From contig OZ253559.1 in assembly GCA_965262785.1 (NCBI GenBank), positions 3,658,001-3,722,000 of the forward strand: a stretch of DNA of 64,000 bases. The letters run 5' to 3'. The position numbers were made by a program, and so were the translations under genes. How positions within the stretch are numbered: the stretch's first letter is position 1; the number at the start of each line of letters is the position of its first letter. Positions 44,531 through 54,156 of this stretch are shown here, one piece after another. The notes under the pieces are model-generated. The model saw only the letters and a list, made by a program, of their open reading frames with translations, did no database searches and was not told the origin of the DNA. The DNA comes from G965218495 sp965262785 (GTDB taxonomy: Bacteria; Bacteroidota; Rhodothermia; Rhodothermales; Bin80).

Positions 44531-47152
44531 CTGCCGTTTACCCAAGTTACCTGGCAGACTTACGCATTTGAGGGTATCAGAAGCATGTCCAGTCGTTGCC
44601 GAGCGACACGGGGTGTGTCCATGTGGCACAGGGGTCTTGGCTGTGGACTCAAGGCTTGGTCGTGCAGGGACGCTTCGTTCAGCTCAACGCGGTCTACGCC
44701 TGCTTTGCGGGCGGAGGCCTTGCTTACCGTGGACATACAGCCCCGGCAGGGTATAGGGATCCTGCCTTGTGACAGGATCACAGTCCACGGGTTATCGCAG
44801 CGCAGTGCCGCCCTTACTCAGCGTCACGGACCTCGTATCCCAGCTCGTATCCCAGTGTGGCCAGCGCCAATCGTTCCAGCCCGCGCCACATGATCTGGTG
44901 ACCGGGCGGCCCGTCGCGAGTGCGATTCTGGTACCCCCCGAGTACCGCCAGCAGCAGGATGGCCTCTTGCAGCGTGCCGGGCCGAGGCAGCTTCACACGG
45001 CTGGCATAGCTCGTCAAAAAACGAAGCTCCAACTCCGTGAAGAAGACCTCCGAGTCCAACTCTGGCACGGTTCGCCCCAATAGCGTCAGCACCATCAGGC
45101 GCCAGGCAATAACGCAGTAGATCGCGATCGCCCGCTCCAGACGCAGCGCCGTGCGCAGCGCCAGACGCTCCACCTTGCAGCCGCTCTTAAGCACCCGGAA
45201 GAAGTCCTCAACGCGCCACCGCTTCACGTAGTGGTCCAGCACCTGCAGGGCCTCCTCCAGCGTGTGCACCGCCACACTGGTAAGCAGATACCATTCTATG
45301 GCCTCTTCGCCTTCCGGCGGGGCCTGCTCCCGGATGTGAACCCCGTACATCGTCACCGGATCTGCCTCCTGGGTCGTGGCCGGCAGCGTCACCCGGTGGA
45401 ACCGCACCTCGGCGTCCGCTATGCGATAGCTGCGCCCGGGGCGTGCGGGCTTGCCCCGTGACTTCGGGCGTGCGGTGACTTTCTTGATCTCGATCCGCAC
45501 GCTGCCGGCCGCCGGGCCGCCCGCGAGGGTCTCAAACAGCTTCCTGCCGTTGGCCAGCCGGCGATCTATCCGCGCCCTGACCAGCATCTCCACGCGGCCC
45601 TGACGACGCTGGGCGTCAAAGAGCGCAAAACTGTCGCCCTCCCGGTCCATAACGCAGATCACGCGAATCTTGCGGGAGATCTGATCGGCCGCCGCACAGA
45701 TGTCCAGGTAGGCGTCCAGCCATCGTTGGGCCTTCGGCTTCAGGGGACCGTGCGAAGGATCCCGGTAGCTGCAGCGCAACACGCCCAGCGGCAGACCATC
45801 GGAGGTGGTCGCCAGCGTCGCATGTACATGCATCCCACGCGTTTGCGCCGTGGTCTGGTTGCGGCCGGTGACCTGCAGATCCGTGCAGGCCGGACGCGTG
45901 GCATAGCGCAGCCGGCTGCCATCCTGGATGCAGAGCACCACCTTCTGGCTGCGCATGCGCTCGATCGTGCGCGCACGATGCGGCGCCAATATGTTTTCCG
46001 GAGTGACCTTGGACGCCGGGTCGCTCTCCAGCAACCGGTAATGCGCCTTGACCGCCGCACGATCGTAGTCCGTGCCCGTAATGGACTGGCCCATCACCGA
46101 AGCCAGCATCGACGCACTCCGTACCAGGCGCGTGGAGCGCAGCCGATTGCCCAGTGGAGCGTCCCCGAACTCGGCTTCCGCCCATTGGTCACGGTCCAAC
46201 GCCTCGTGGGGTGCTCTCACAGGATGGAGCTCCACCGCCGGCACGCCGAGTGCCTGGCGCCACCCGCGGTCCAGTTCGTACACATACAGCGCCTTGGGCG
46301 GCTCGGGTTCATCGTCGGACTGTCGTTTGCCGCCGGCAGTATAACCAATGTGCAGAAAGTTTGCCGCCTGGAAGCATGTACCCTTCCAGTTCGGATCCAC
46401 ATAGGTCTCCACCACCCAAGGGCGGTACCTGTAACGCTCTTCAAAATCATCGGGCAGCTGCCTGAGCGCAAGGCCCAGGACATGGCTCGCCAGGTGCGTG
46501 CAGGGTCCCCGGATCAAAAAGCGGCTCAAACACACCACATGATGCAGGTGGGCCTGGCGCTGCGCATCGCTCCAGGCCATCCATCGCTCCCGTGCGGCCA
46601 GACGCAGGGCCGAGGCCGAAAAGCCCAGCACGCCCAGATAGCCCTGCGCGCTATGCACCAGGTAGCGCACCTGCGCGCCGAAGAACGTCGTCGTGCCCCG
46701 CGGATGTTCCTGGTCCAATAGGGTGTTCCATACGGCGCGCTGGTCGTCGTCCGTGACCACGATCAGCGACAGGTCATCCACTTCGCGGACGGAGCGAGGA
46801 AGGGCACTCGGCATGGGCACGCCCTCCTTCAGCAGCCGGGGGGACGCGCCGGCAGCGTGGTCGTTCATCGGCGCCGGCAGTGCTATACAGCCGCGGTCGG
46901 ACAGCTTCGAGAGCGCCTTGGCGCAACTGGCTACTTGCGACTGCCCGCGTGCGTCGAAAAAATCGAATGCCGCACACACACGCCGGGCGATGGCGGCACG
47001 GTTCTTCAGACCCTCATCAGCCAAGATGCCGTCCAGACGCGCCTGGGATTGCGCCTCGCTCAGCGTACGAAGAATCTGGTTCTGCTGGAACATGCCGCCA
47101 ATCTATGCGGCATAAATCAGAATGTCAAGGGGAAAACTTGGGTAAACGGCAG
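44531..47152 (-). mobile_element. IS4-superfamily (Tn5-like) insertion sequence, copy 2
   Basis: A 2622-bp element with the same inverted ends as copy 1 (CTGCCGTTTACCCAAGTT) and the 8-bp target duplication CGCTAGCC at 44523-44530 and 47153-47160. Compared with copy 1 it lacks three bases near 46074, deleting one Asn codon from the transposase. It inserted in the last codons of the membrane glycosyltransferase gene. Confidence 0.95.
44814..47093 (-). CDS. Transposase: DruA-type domain fused to Tn5-like DDE domain, copy 2
   Basis: The protein has 759 residues. As far as read it is identical to the protein at 2601-4883 except that TGNTDYDRA is TGTDYDRA. The DruA-like region, Tn5-type DNA-binding domain, both catalytic Asp motifs and the YREK signature are all retained, so this copy is probably active. 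Confidence 0.9.
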   Translation of the reverse strand: MFQQNQILRTLSEAQSQARLDGILADEGLKNRAAIARRVCAAFDFFDARGQSQVASCAKALSKLSDRGCIALPAPMNDHAAGASPRLLKEGVPMPSALPRSVREVDDLSLIVVTDDDQRAVWNTLLDQEHPRGTTTFFGAQVRYLVHSAQGYLGVLGFSASALRLAARERWMAWSDAQRQAHLHHVVCLSRFLIRGPCTHLASHVLGLALRQLPDDFEERYRYRPWVVETYVDPNWKGTCFQAANFLHIGYTAGGKRQSDDEPEPPKALYVYELDRGWRQALGVPAVELHPVRAPHEALDRDQWAEAEFGDAPLGNRLRSTRLVRSASMLASVMGQSITGTDYDRAAVKAHYRLLESDPASKVTPENILAPHRARTIERMRSQKVVLCIQDGSRLRYATRPACTDLQVTGRNQTTAQTRGMHVHATLATTSDGLPLGVLRCSYRDPSHGPLKPKAQRWLDAYLDICAAADQISRKIRVICVMDREGDSFALFDAQRRQGRVEMLVRARIDRRLANGRKLFETLAGGPAAGSVRIEIKKVTARPKSRGKPARPGRSYRIADAEVRFHRVTLPATTQEADPVTMYGVHIREQAPPEGEEAIEWYLLTSVAVHTLEEALQVLDHYVKRWRVEDFFRVLKSGCKVERLALRTALRLERAIAIYCVIAWRLMVLTLLGRTVPELDSEVFFTELELRFLTSYASRVKLPRPGTLQEAILLLAVLGGYQNRTRDGPPGHQIMWRGLERLALATLGYELGYEVRDAE

Positions 47153-48497
47153 CGCTAGCCCGTGCTGACACGCGACCGGACCTGCGGGTCCGTGTGGAAA
47201 TGTCATAGGCCAACGCCAGGAGTATCAGACCATATTCCAAGGGGCGCACCCAGGAAGGGTGTCCGAAAGGATGCATGTCCATACTGTTCAGATTCAGCCC
47301 TGTGACATACGACAACAGCACCGCAACAGACGCCGTCCACGCCCAAGCGCTTGGACGGATCGCCGCGAACGGAAGAAGCCAGAGCAGGTACCAGGGATTT
47401 ACGACCGGCCAAAGTGCTAACACCCCGCCATAGATCCAGTCGCCCCGGACAATCGTCCCGGAAGCCATTCGCCTGTATGCCAGGTAGTAGCCAGCTACCG
47501 CTATTGTGAGCAGAAGACCACACAGCGTCCGGGCCACGGGATTGGGCAGCCAAGGCTTTAGAAGACCGAAGAAGGCGGCATTGAACTCCCATTCGCGCGC
47601 AAACACGAGGAGCGTCTGCAAGTCTGTACTACCCTGCAAAACGAACGGCATATAGATCAGCGCCAATACCGCCACAAAGAGTCCCCAGTCGCGCATGCGC
47701 GCGCGCGCCAGGATAAACGGTACAACGGGCAGTGCGAGAGTTTTGGCGCCCACCGCCAGAGCCAAGAATACAGCTGCGCCTTGAAATCTGTCCTTTCGGG
47801 TCAGCACCACCGCGGCGAGCACAAGGAAGACAGCAATAACATCAGGGTGGGCGGTAAAGGCGATCTCTTTGACCACCAGTGGATTCCAGGCGTACAGTAG
47901 CACTGCCGGTGCCGGCGCCAGCCGAAGCAGCAGGCCAATGGTCATCAGGTCGAAAAGCAGCATCAGCGCCTGCAACGCGGTGATACTGCCAGGACTAATT
48001 CCGTACCCCGCCAAAAAGACGAGTTGCGTCACCGGCCCGTAGATCGTCGGCAATTCGGGGTAGTTGATACCATCCAGGATTCGCTGGAACTGATTTGGCA
48101 CCTCAAGGTCGTGGAAAAAGGCCTCTGGAGACAGGCCGTAGGGGGTGCCGTCCTGAATGAAACGAAACGCGTCCCACAGGTATCTATAGAAATCGTCTTC
48201 GTAGAAGGGGCCGCCAAACAACCCGCAGATGCGGAACGCGACAGCCCATCCGATGAGCCGAGCCACGGGAAGCCTCTGGTCAGGATGCCGACGGTAGTAG
48301 GCGTATAGACCAAAAGTAATCACGGCGACGCAGACGGCGAGGCCGAGAAACAGATGAAGCGAAGGATCACCCGAGCTCCGGGTGGTCCAGGAGAGTAGAC
48401 CGTAGGCCAGCAAGCATCCCAAGCCTGCCGCGTCAACCGGAGTGAGAAACCGCACCAGTCCCGGCAGGACTCGCGGCTTTCGCAGCCAGCCCGACAT
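47103..48497 (-). CDS. GT-C-like membrane glycosyltransferase with IS-derived C-terminus
   Basis: The 464-residue polytopic membrane protein has about ten hydrophobic helices. The first long loop has GGPFYEDDFYRYLWDAFRF with paired acidic residues and NYPELPTIYGPVTQLVFLAG, typical of polyprenol-phosphate-sugar-dependent GT-C enzymes of the GT87/mannosyltransferase kind. The IS at 44531-47152 inserted near its end, so the final residues (AAVYPSFPLDILIYAA) come from IS sequence. Without the IS the frame would end a few codons later in VHSSVP. The catalytic part is untouched, so activity is probably kept. Sugar and acceptor unknown. Confidence 0.75.
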   Translation of the reverse strand: MSGWLRKPRVLPGLVRFLTPVDAAGLGCLLAYGLLSWTTRSSGDPSLHLFLGLAVCVAVITFGLYAYYRRHPDQRLPVARLIGWAVAFRICGLFGGPFYEDDFYRYLWDAFRFIQDGTPYGLSPEAFFHDLEVPNQFQRILDGINYPELPTIYGPVTQLVFLAGYGISPGSITALQALMLLFDLMTIGLLLRLAPAPAVLLYAWNPLVVKEIAFTAHPDVIAVFLVLAAVVLTRKDRFQGAAVFLALAVGAKTLALPVVPFILARARMRDWGLFVAVLALIYMPFVLQGSTDLQTLLVFAREWEFNAAFFGLLKPWLPNPVARTLCGLLLTIAVAGYYLAYRRMASGTIVRGDWIYGGVLALWPVVNPWYLLWLLPFAAIRPSAWAWTASVAVLLSYVTGLNLNSMDMHPFGHPSWVRPLEYGLILLALAYDISTRTRRSGRVSARASAAVYPSFPLDILIYAA

Positions 48498-50361
48498 TAC
48501 CGACCTAAAAGCGAAAAGTAGTGCACGATATTATCCATGCCTAGTGTGCATATAACGTATTGAGTGGACGAGTTGATCTTGGACGACCGCCTAGCCTGAA
48601 TTACCACGGGCTGCGGGCAGGTGACAGTTTGCAGTGCAATTCTGGCACAATACGGCCTTATATGGCCCTGCTTCGTCCATACGTGTCAGACCTCGTGTGT
48701 TACTTGTAACGAGTGTCACTATACTATAACAGATTCGGTGTAGCGATACGGGCTAGGGAGAGGGCTGCCAATAGCCACGTTTGTCCCTGATAATGTACGA
48801 TTTGGGCCTTTATGTCAGCATGTGGTCACACCCAGGCCGGAATCTCATCTTTTTTGACACAGGAGCGTCATGCATTAGTCATTGCACTAATAACGGGTGT
48901 ACTATATTACACACTGTCATTACGAACATGACTCAACACGCCGCTTTCTTCCTCGCACCCAAGAACAGCGTACACCGCCAGTACGAAGCCCTCCGAGCGC
49001 GATATGTCGAAGAGCTGCCCCTGGCGGAGGTCGCAGAGCGCTTCGAATACTCCTACGGAACGGTCCGTAACCTCTGTGCTGAATTCCAGAGCAACCCGGA
49101 ACAGCCTTTCTTTCTCAGTGCTCGGCAGCGCCGAGAGAAGGCACAGCCGCAAGCACCCGAGCCCGTCGCACAGGCCAGGGCCCTGGCCCGTCAAGCGCGC
49201 GATCAGCGCATAGTCGCGCTGCGCAAACAGGAAAACCTGTCCATTACGGAGATCGCTGCGATGCTCTCGCAGCAAGGGGTCCCCGTAAGTGGCGTGACGG
49301 TCATGCGGGTGCTACGGGCGGCCGGTATCGGCAAGCTTCACCGACGCGGGCTGCAGGAACGACTCGATAACATGCGTCCGGAGCAGGCCGCGGTGGCCAA
49401 TTACCGGCAGCTGGACCTGTCACCACGCCGCTTCCATACCGACTTTGGCGGCCTCTTCCTCTTCGCGCACGATCTGGCCCGTGTCCACTTCGATACGCTG
49501 CTTGAGCGCAGTGGCATGCCCGGCAGCAGCATGATTCCGGCGGGCTGCGCCGTGCGCGCCCTGCTGGCACTGAAGCTGTGGGGGCTACGGCGCAGCGCCC
49601 ATGTCATGGCCGAGGCCCTGGACCCGGGACTGGCCCTGTTTGCCGGACTCAACGTGATGCCCAAGCGCTCCACGCTCACCGAGTACTCGTGCCGCGTCCA
49701 TCCCGACCACTGCCGCAGCCTCATGGAGGGGTGGCACGAGGCCACGCACGGCCTCGGCATCCCGCTCGGAGGAGGAACCTCCTTTGACCTCGACTTCCAC
49801 ACCATCCCCTACCACGGCAAGGACACCCTCGTAGAGAAACACTACATCTCCAAGCGCAGCCGCAGCCAGATGGGCATCCTGTCAATGGTTGCGCGCGATG
49901 CGCAGGCGCGGCACTTCGTCTATGTCGATGCCCAGATACGCAAGAAAAAGCGTAACGAGCAGATCCTGAGCTTTGTCGACTTCTGGCGCGCGCGCACCGG
50001 GGCCGTACCGCAGGAGCTGGTCTTTGACAGCACCTTCACCACCTATGCCAACCTGGCAAGGCTGCAGGAACGGGGGATCGCCTTCCTGACGCTGCGGCGC
50101 CGCTCCCGGAAGATGCTGCAGGAGTTGGCCGCCAAACCGAAAGAGCAGTGGCGGCAGATAAGACTCACCAACGTCGGTCGCACCTTCCGCACGCCCCGCA
50201 TCCTGGAGCAGAAGGTCCGCCTGCGCGGCTATAACGGACACCTCCGGCAGATGGCCATCAAGGACCTCGGTCACGACAAACCCACCTTGCTGCTCACCAA
50301 TCAGTGGACGACCCCGGCTGCCATCCCGGTAGCCCCCAGGTTTCCCCGGGGGCCCCGGACA

Positions 50362-50393
50362 GATCCGGACGTGCGCGCTAACGCATCCGGCTC
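50362..50393 (-). ncRNA. Domain V of intron F
   Basis: A 32-nt hairpin beginning GAGCCGGATGCG and ending CACGTCCGGATC, with the catalytic AGC-type 5' triad region. Domain VI and the intron 3' end follow directly at 50361-50323. Confidence 0.8.
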
Positions 50394-50672
50394 CTCCCTT
50401 GGGTCGCGCTGCCGCGCATGACGTTAGCAGGTCGGCAAGCCGACCCGCAGCCGTAACCGATTCATCCCTGGGACGCGCAAAATCCGGCACTGAGTCCGGT
50501 ACGTGTGGGACTGCACGATGTCGGGTAGCTCGGGGGAATTTCACCCCCAAGCCCCCACAGGTAGGGTCGGGGCCTGGCGCGCCAACCCGTAGGGTCCGGT
50601 GGCTTGTCCGTCGCTTTCGCTCCGGGCCTCAGTCCGGCTCCCGTGAATCACGTTTCCAAGCCCCGCCTCGTC

Positions 50673-50706
50673 AAACCACGGCGTGCGGTTTTCCCGCACC
50701 GGGCTT
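50673..50706 (-). ncRNA. Domain V of intron C
   Basis: A 34-nt hairpin AAGCCCGGTGCGG, GAAA-type loop, CCGCACGCCGTGGTTT, just after the stop of the intron C reverse transcriptase. Its form parallels that of intron B. Confidence 0.75.
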
Positions 50707-50715
50707 ACCTACTGA

Positions 50716-52038
50716 TTACACCGCAAAGTTCATGCGCAGTTGGCGTGGGCGCGCTTTCGGCCGGTAGTACTCTATCTGCCACTGATCATACAACCCCAGT
50801 CGCTCGTAGAACATCCGCCTACTCCACCGCTTCCACCCATAACCCTTGCGTCCGCGGGCACGCATCAGATGGCGCCGGATCTTAAGCTCGACCCAGTTAC
50901 GTACGTAACCGAAGCAACGGCTCGATTGCCCCGTGCGGAAATAGTTCACCCATCCCCGCAGTATTGGGTTGATGCGAGCAATCACCCGTCCCACCGGCTG
51001 CGAGCGAAGATGTCGGAATTCCTCCTTGAGCCGCCGCAAGAGCTTTGTACGCGCCTTCATACGAGGTACGCTCAATACGCCCCAACGACCCCGCTTCGTC
51101 TTGTATCGACGAATGCGGAAACCCAGGAATGTGAAGCTCTCCCGTTGGGTGAGGTCCACTCTCCGCGTCTTCTCCACGTTCAGTGAAACGTCAAGCTTGG
51201 CCAACTCTTCCAACAGGCGCTTGTACACGCCTCGCTCCAGCCACCGCCACTTGCGGTAGCCATCCACCACGATCACCAGGTCGTCGGCAAAGCGGGCATA
51301 CTCCATATGGAAATACCCCTTCTCGCGGGTGACTGCCTTCGCGCGCTCCAGCATACGATCCACCCCATTGAGGTAGATGTTGCTCAAAAGCGGCGAGATG
51401 ACGCCCCCTTGAGGTACCCCGCGCTTGCCACCGGACTTGAGTATCCGCTTCAGAAGCCACAGAATGTCACGATCCTTAACACGGAGCGCGACCTGTCGGA
51501 GCAGGATGTGATGACGAATCGTATCGAAATACGACGCCAAGTCCACATCAATGACCCGGGTCATTCCTTTGACTACCGCCGAAGTTACTCGATGTACAGC
51601 AGCATGCGGCGCACGCTTTGGCCGATATCCATAGGATCCCTCCTGAAAGTCAGCCTCAAAGATCGGCTCCAGAATCAGCTTCAGCGCCCCCTGCACCACG
51701 CGATCCCGTATCGTCGGTATGCCCAGCGTGCGGAATTTACCGCCACCCTTGGGGATCCGCTTCTTACGCAATGGCGAGGGCTGGTAACACCGTAGGATCA
51801 GATCGCGCTGAATGCACTCCAGAAACCTCTGCAAGCCGGTCGTCTCAATGGCCGCAAACGTCATGCCGTCGATGCCGGGGGCACCGTCGTTGCGCTTCGC
51901 CATACGATACGCCTCCTGCAGCGTCTCCAGCTTGCAGACATGCACGTACATGCCCCAAAAACGCCACTCTGGTACTGCCTTGGCTTTGCGGTATATTCTC
52001 CTCCTCAGGTCCTGCAGGCTTATAGTTGCCTCTTTCAT
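50716..52038 (-). CDS. ltrA: Group II intron reverse transcriptase/maturase (intron C)
   Basis: A 440-residue maturase. RT motifs: KKRIPKGGGKFRTLGIPTI, RVIDVDLASYFDTIRHH, GVPQGGVISPLLSNIYLNGV, RFADDLVIVVDG (FADD variant of the catalytic box) and LNVEKTRRVDLTQRESFTFL. The maturase domain has INPILRGWVNYFRTGQSSRC. No endonuclease domain. It is clearly a different lineage from the intron B protein. Domain V begins 10 bases after its stop. Confidence 0.93.
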   Translation of the reverse strand: MKEATISLQDLRRRIYRKAKAVPEWRFWGMYVHVCKLETLQEAYRMAKRNDGAPGIDGMTFAAIETTGLQRFLECIQRDLILRCYQPSPLRKKRIPKGGGKFRTLGIPTIRDRVVQGALKLILEPIFEADFQEGSYGYRPKRAPHAAVHRVTSAVVKGMTRVIDVDLASYFDTIRHHILLRQVALRVKDRDILWLLKRILKSGGKRGVPQGGVISPLLSNIYLNGVDRMLERAKAVTREKGYFHMEYARFADDLVIVVDGYRKWRWLERGVYKRLLEELAKLDVSLNVEKTRRVDLTQRESFTFLGFRIRRYKTKRGRWGVLSVPRMKARTKLLRRLKEEFRHLRSQPVGRVIARINPILRGWVNYFRTGQSSRCFGYVRNWVELKIRRHLMRARGRKGYGWKRWSRRMFYERLGLYDQWQIEYYRPKARPRQLRMNFAV

Positions 52039-52549
52039 GTCTTCAGTGCCTCCCTTTATTGTCGGAAAACATACCAGCAGTGAGGCGCCTTCGCTCCACG
52101 GGCGTTACCCCGTTTCATCGCTACTACGCACCTCTCCGCCACCCTCTCGCCTTCGGTACATTTCCCGGTGCCACCGGTTATAGCACCTACCTTCCTCCGG
52201 CAATTTCTCACCGGGGCGAGGAGGGCTTCTCCAGTTGCTCGGCATGTCCTTGTCATCGTGCCGTCGCTACCACCCCGCCGAAGCGGTACGGTCGTCCCAA
52301 TCAGATTACGACCGCCCGTGCTGCCTTCGCCCTACGGATGAGGGCTCGGCCTTCGGGATACACTCTCGAGGCCACCTATGCGTTCACTTTCGTTACGGCC
52401 CGATGACTCGCGATCTCCCTTACGGAGACCGTGTCGGTAGGCTTCATGAATTAGGTTTCCCGCTTCCATGCTACCCAAGCTACAGAGCTCTGATTTCTAC
52501 TCTGGCAGGACTGACTCCTGCTGAACATGCCAGCCTTGACTGGACACAC

Positions 52550-52582
52550 ATCCGTACGTGAGACTCTCACCTCATACGGCTC
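52550..52582 (-). ncRNA. Domain V of intron A, interrupted at its 3' strand
   Basis: Begins GAGCCGTATGAGG and runs to CACGTACGGAT, the classical bacterial domain V. The last paired bases are separated by intron C and continue at 50631. Confidence 0.8.
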
Positions 52583-52761
52583 TTCTTGGCCTGCCATGCC
52601 AATAGGCACAACTACGACCGACCTCGCCCGATCCTCTCGCTTTGCGATTGTCGAGCAGGTGCGACCAGCCAAGTCGGCCCCTTCGCTCCGAGGCCGTTAC
52701 AGCCCCTTCAACACTGTCGGGTCGGAGGAGGCGCCCCGAAGGGCTAACCTCCGTCCGCCGC

Positions 52762-54156
52762 TCAAACGGCCCGTACGGTTTTCCCGTAGGCCGCTTTCAC
52801 AAAGGTGTCTCGTGGAGGGTTCAAGGAAGGAATCAATGAAGTCAAGCGTACAAGACCGTACTCCGCGCACAGCCTGCGTGTCGGAAGCTGTTTCCAGCCC
52901 GCGTTACGCCAGCGTTTGTGTCGGTGCGACCATATGCGTCGCTCGATCCAGCGATCGAGTCGGTTGAAGAGTCTGCGCACGTGAGCCCTGCAATAGTATT
53001 GGCCCCATCCGCGAATGACCGGATTGATCTGCGCAATCAGCTGCTGTGTGGATACCGGAGCCGCTCGGCGCGTGCGCCGTCGGATCTGGTCCTGGAAACG
53101 CTTAACGGACTTCTCCCTCGGAATGGCGTAGAGATCGCCATTACGTACTCCACTTTTGATCTGTGCGGCAGACAGCCGCAAGGGCCGGCTTCCACGCTTG
53201 ATCTTGTACCCCAAATACTCGAAGCCATACTTGATATGGACGATCCGGGTCTTTTTGAGGTTCAGGGTTACGCCCAACGTCTTCAACAGCTTCTCAGCGA
53301 CCGCTAAGGCCGCACGGGCTTCGCTGGCCGAGCTACACGTGATGACCCAGTCATCCGCGTAACGGGTCAACTGGTACCCGCGATGCCGCATCTCCCGATC
53401 AAACGGAGTCAACAGAATGTTACTCAACAAGGGAGAGATCACCCCGCCTTGCGGGGTGCCGTGCGTCGTCGCTACGCGCTTGCCTTCTACTACACACCCG
53501 GCCTTGAGCATCTGCTTGAGCAGGCCCAAGATGCGACCATCCGATACACGCTGCTGAACTAGTGCAATCAGCTTGTCATGATCGACCGATCCGAAAAAGT
53601 CTTTCAGATCCGCATCCACCACCCACCTGCTGCCCGCGTTTAGCTCTCTCCACACCTTGCGAAGTGCACCCCGTGTGGATCTCCCTTTCCGGTACCCGAA
53701 GCTGGCTGCATCGAATACTGGCTCGAAGATCGGTTCCAACCGGTTCAGTATCGCTTGCTGGACTACCCGATCGTAAATCGTCGGGATTCCCAGGGTGCGG
53801 TACGCCCCCGGCTGGCCCGCCTTGGGAATACGGTGCGCGCGGACCGGCTGGGGCGTGTAGGTGCCGTCTTTGAGCTCCTGATGCATACGCTCCAGGTTCG
53901 CTTCAAGCGATGCCTCGAACGTCGCCAGGGTCTCTCCGTCCACACCGCCCGCCCCCCGTCCTTGCTTCACCTTCTTCCAGGCCAACTCCAGATTCTTCCG
54001 CTTGTACACCTTGTCCACTAACGAGTGGACCTTCCGCTCACCTGTTGGATTGAGCCAATGTGACAGTCTCCTGGGCCGATGATGTACGGGTCTTTCACTA
54101 AAGGAACTGTTCCACCTCATCGACTTTACTCGCTGCTTACCATTACCCCGCTCCAA
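52762..54156 (-). CDS. ltrA: Group II intron reverse transcriptase/maturase (intron B)
   Basis: This 464-residue maturase helps splicing and reverse-transcribes the intron RNA during mobility. RT motifs in order: HRIPKAGQPGAYRTLGIPTI, WVVDADLKDFFGSVDHD, GTPQGGVISPLLSNILL, RYADDWVITCSS with the catalytic YADD, and LNLKKTRIVHIKYGFEYLGY. Then comes the maturase domain (INPVIRGWGQYYCRAHVRRL). There is no HNH endonuclease domain. The last codons (KAAYGKTVRAV) are encoded by the intron's domain V, so protein end and ribozyme core overlap. Confidence 0.93.
   Translation of the reverse strand: MERGNGKQRVKSMRWNSSFSERPVHHRPRRLSHWLNPTGERKVHSLVDKVYKRKNLELAWKKVKQGRGAGGVDGETLATFEASLEANLERMHQELKDGTYTPQPVRAHRIPKAGQPGAYRTLGIPTIYDRVVQQAILNRLEPIFEPVFDAASFGYRKGRSTRGALRKVWRELNAGSRWVVDADLKDFFGSVDHDKLIALVQQRVSDGRILGLLKQMLKAGCVVEGKRVATTHGTPQGGVISPLLSNILLTPFDREMRHRGYQLTRYADDWVITCSSASEARAALAVAEKLLKTLGVTLNLKKTRIVHIKYGFEYLGYKIKRGSRPLRLSAAQIKSGVRNGDLYAIPREKSVKRFQDQIRRRTRRAAPVSTQQLIAQINPVIRGWGQYYCRAHVRRLFNRLDRWIERRIWSHRHKRWRNAGWKQLPTRRLCAEYGLVRLTSLIPSLNPPRDTFVKAAYGKTVRAV
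52764..52796 (-). ncRNA. Domain V of intron B
   Basis: The 33-nt hairpin AAGCGGCCTACGG, GAAA-type loop, ACCGTACGGGCCGTTT. It overlaps the final codons of the intron B reverse transcriptase. Confidence 0.75.

Larger units (their letters stand above)
50632..52549 (-). mobile_element. Group II intron C with reverse transcriptase, inserted in domain V of intron A
   Basis: The 5' end GTGTGTCCAGTCAAGGCTGG is at 52549. IBS1 TACGGAT pairs perfectly over seven bases with EBS1 ATCCGTA at 52333-52339. The 3' end is placed at 50632 (GGAC), because the sequence then continues intron A domain V/VI in the pattern seen in B and C; this end is less certain. Length about 1918 bp. Domain V at 50673-50706. Confidence 0.78.
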
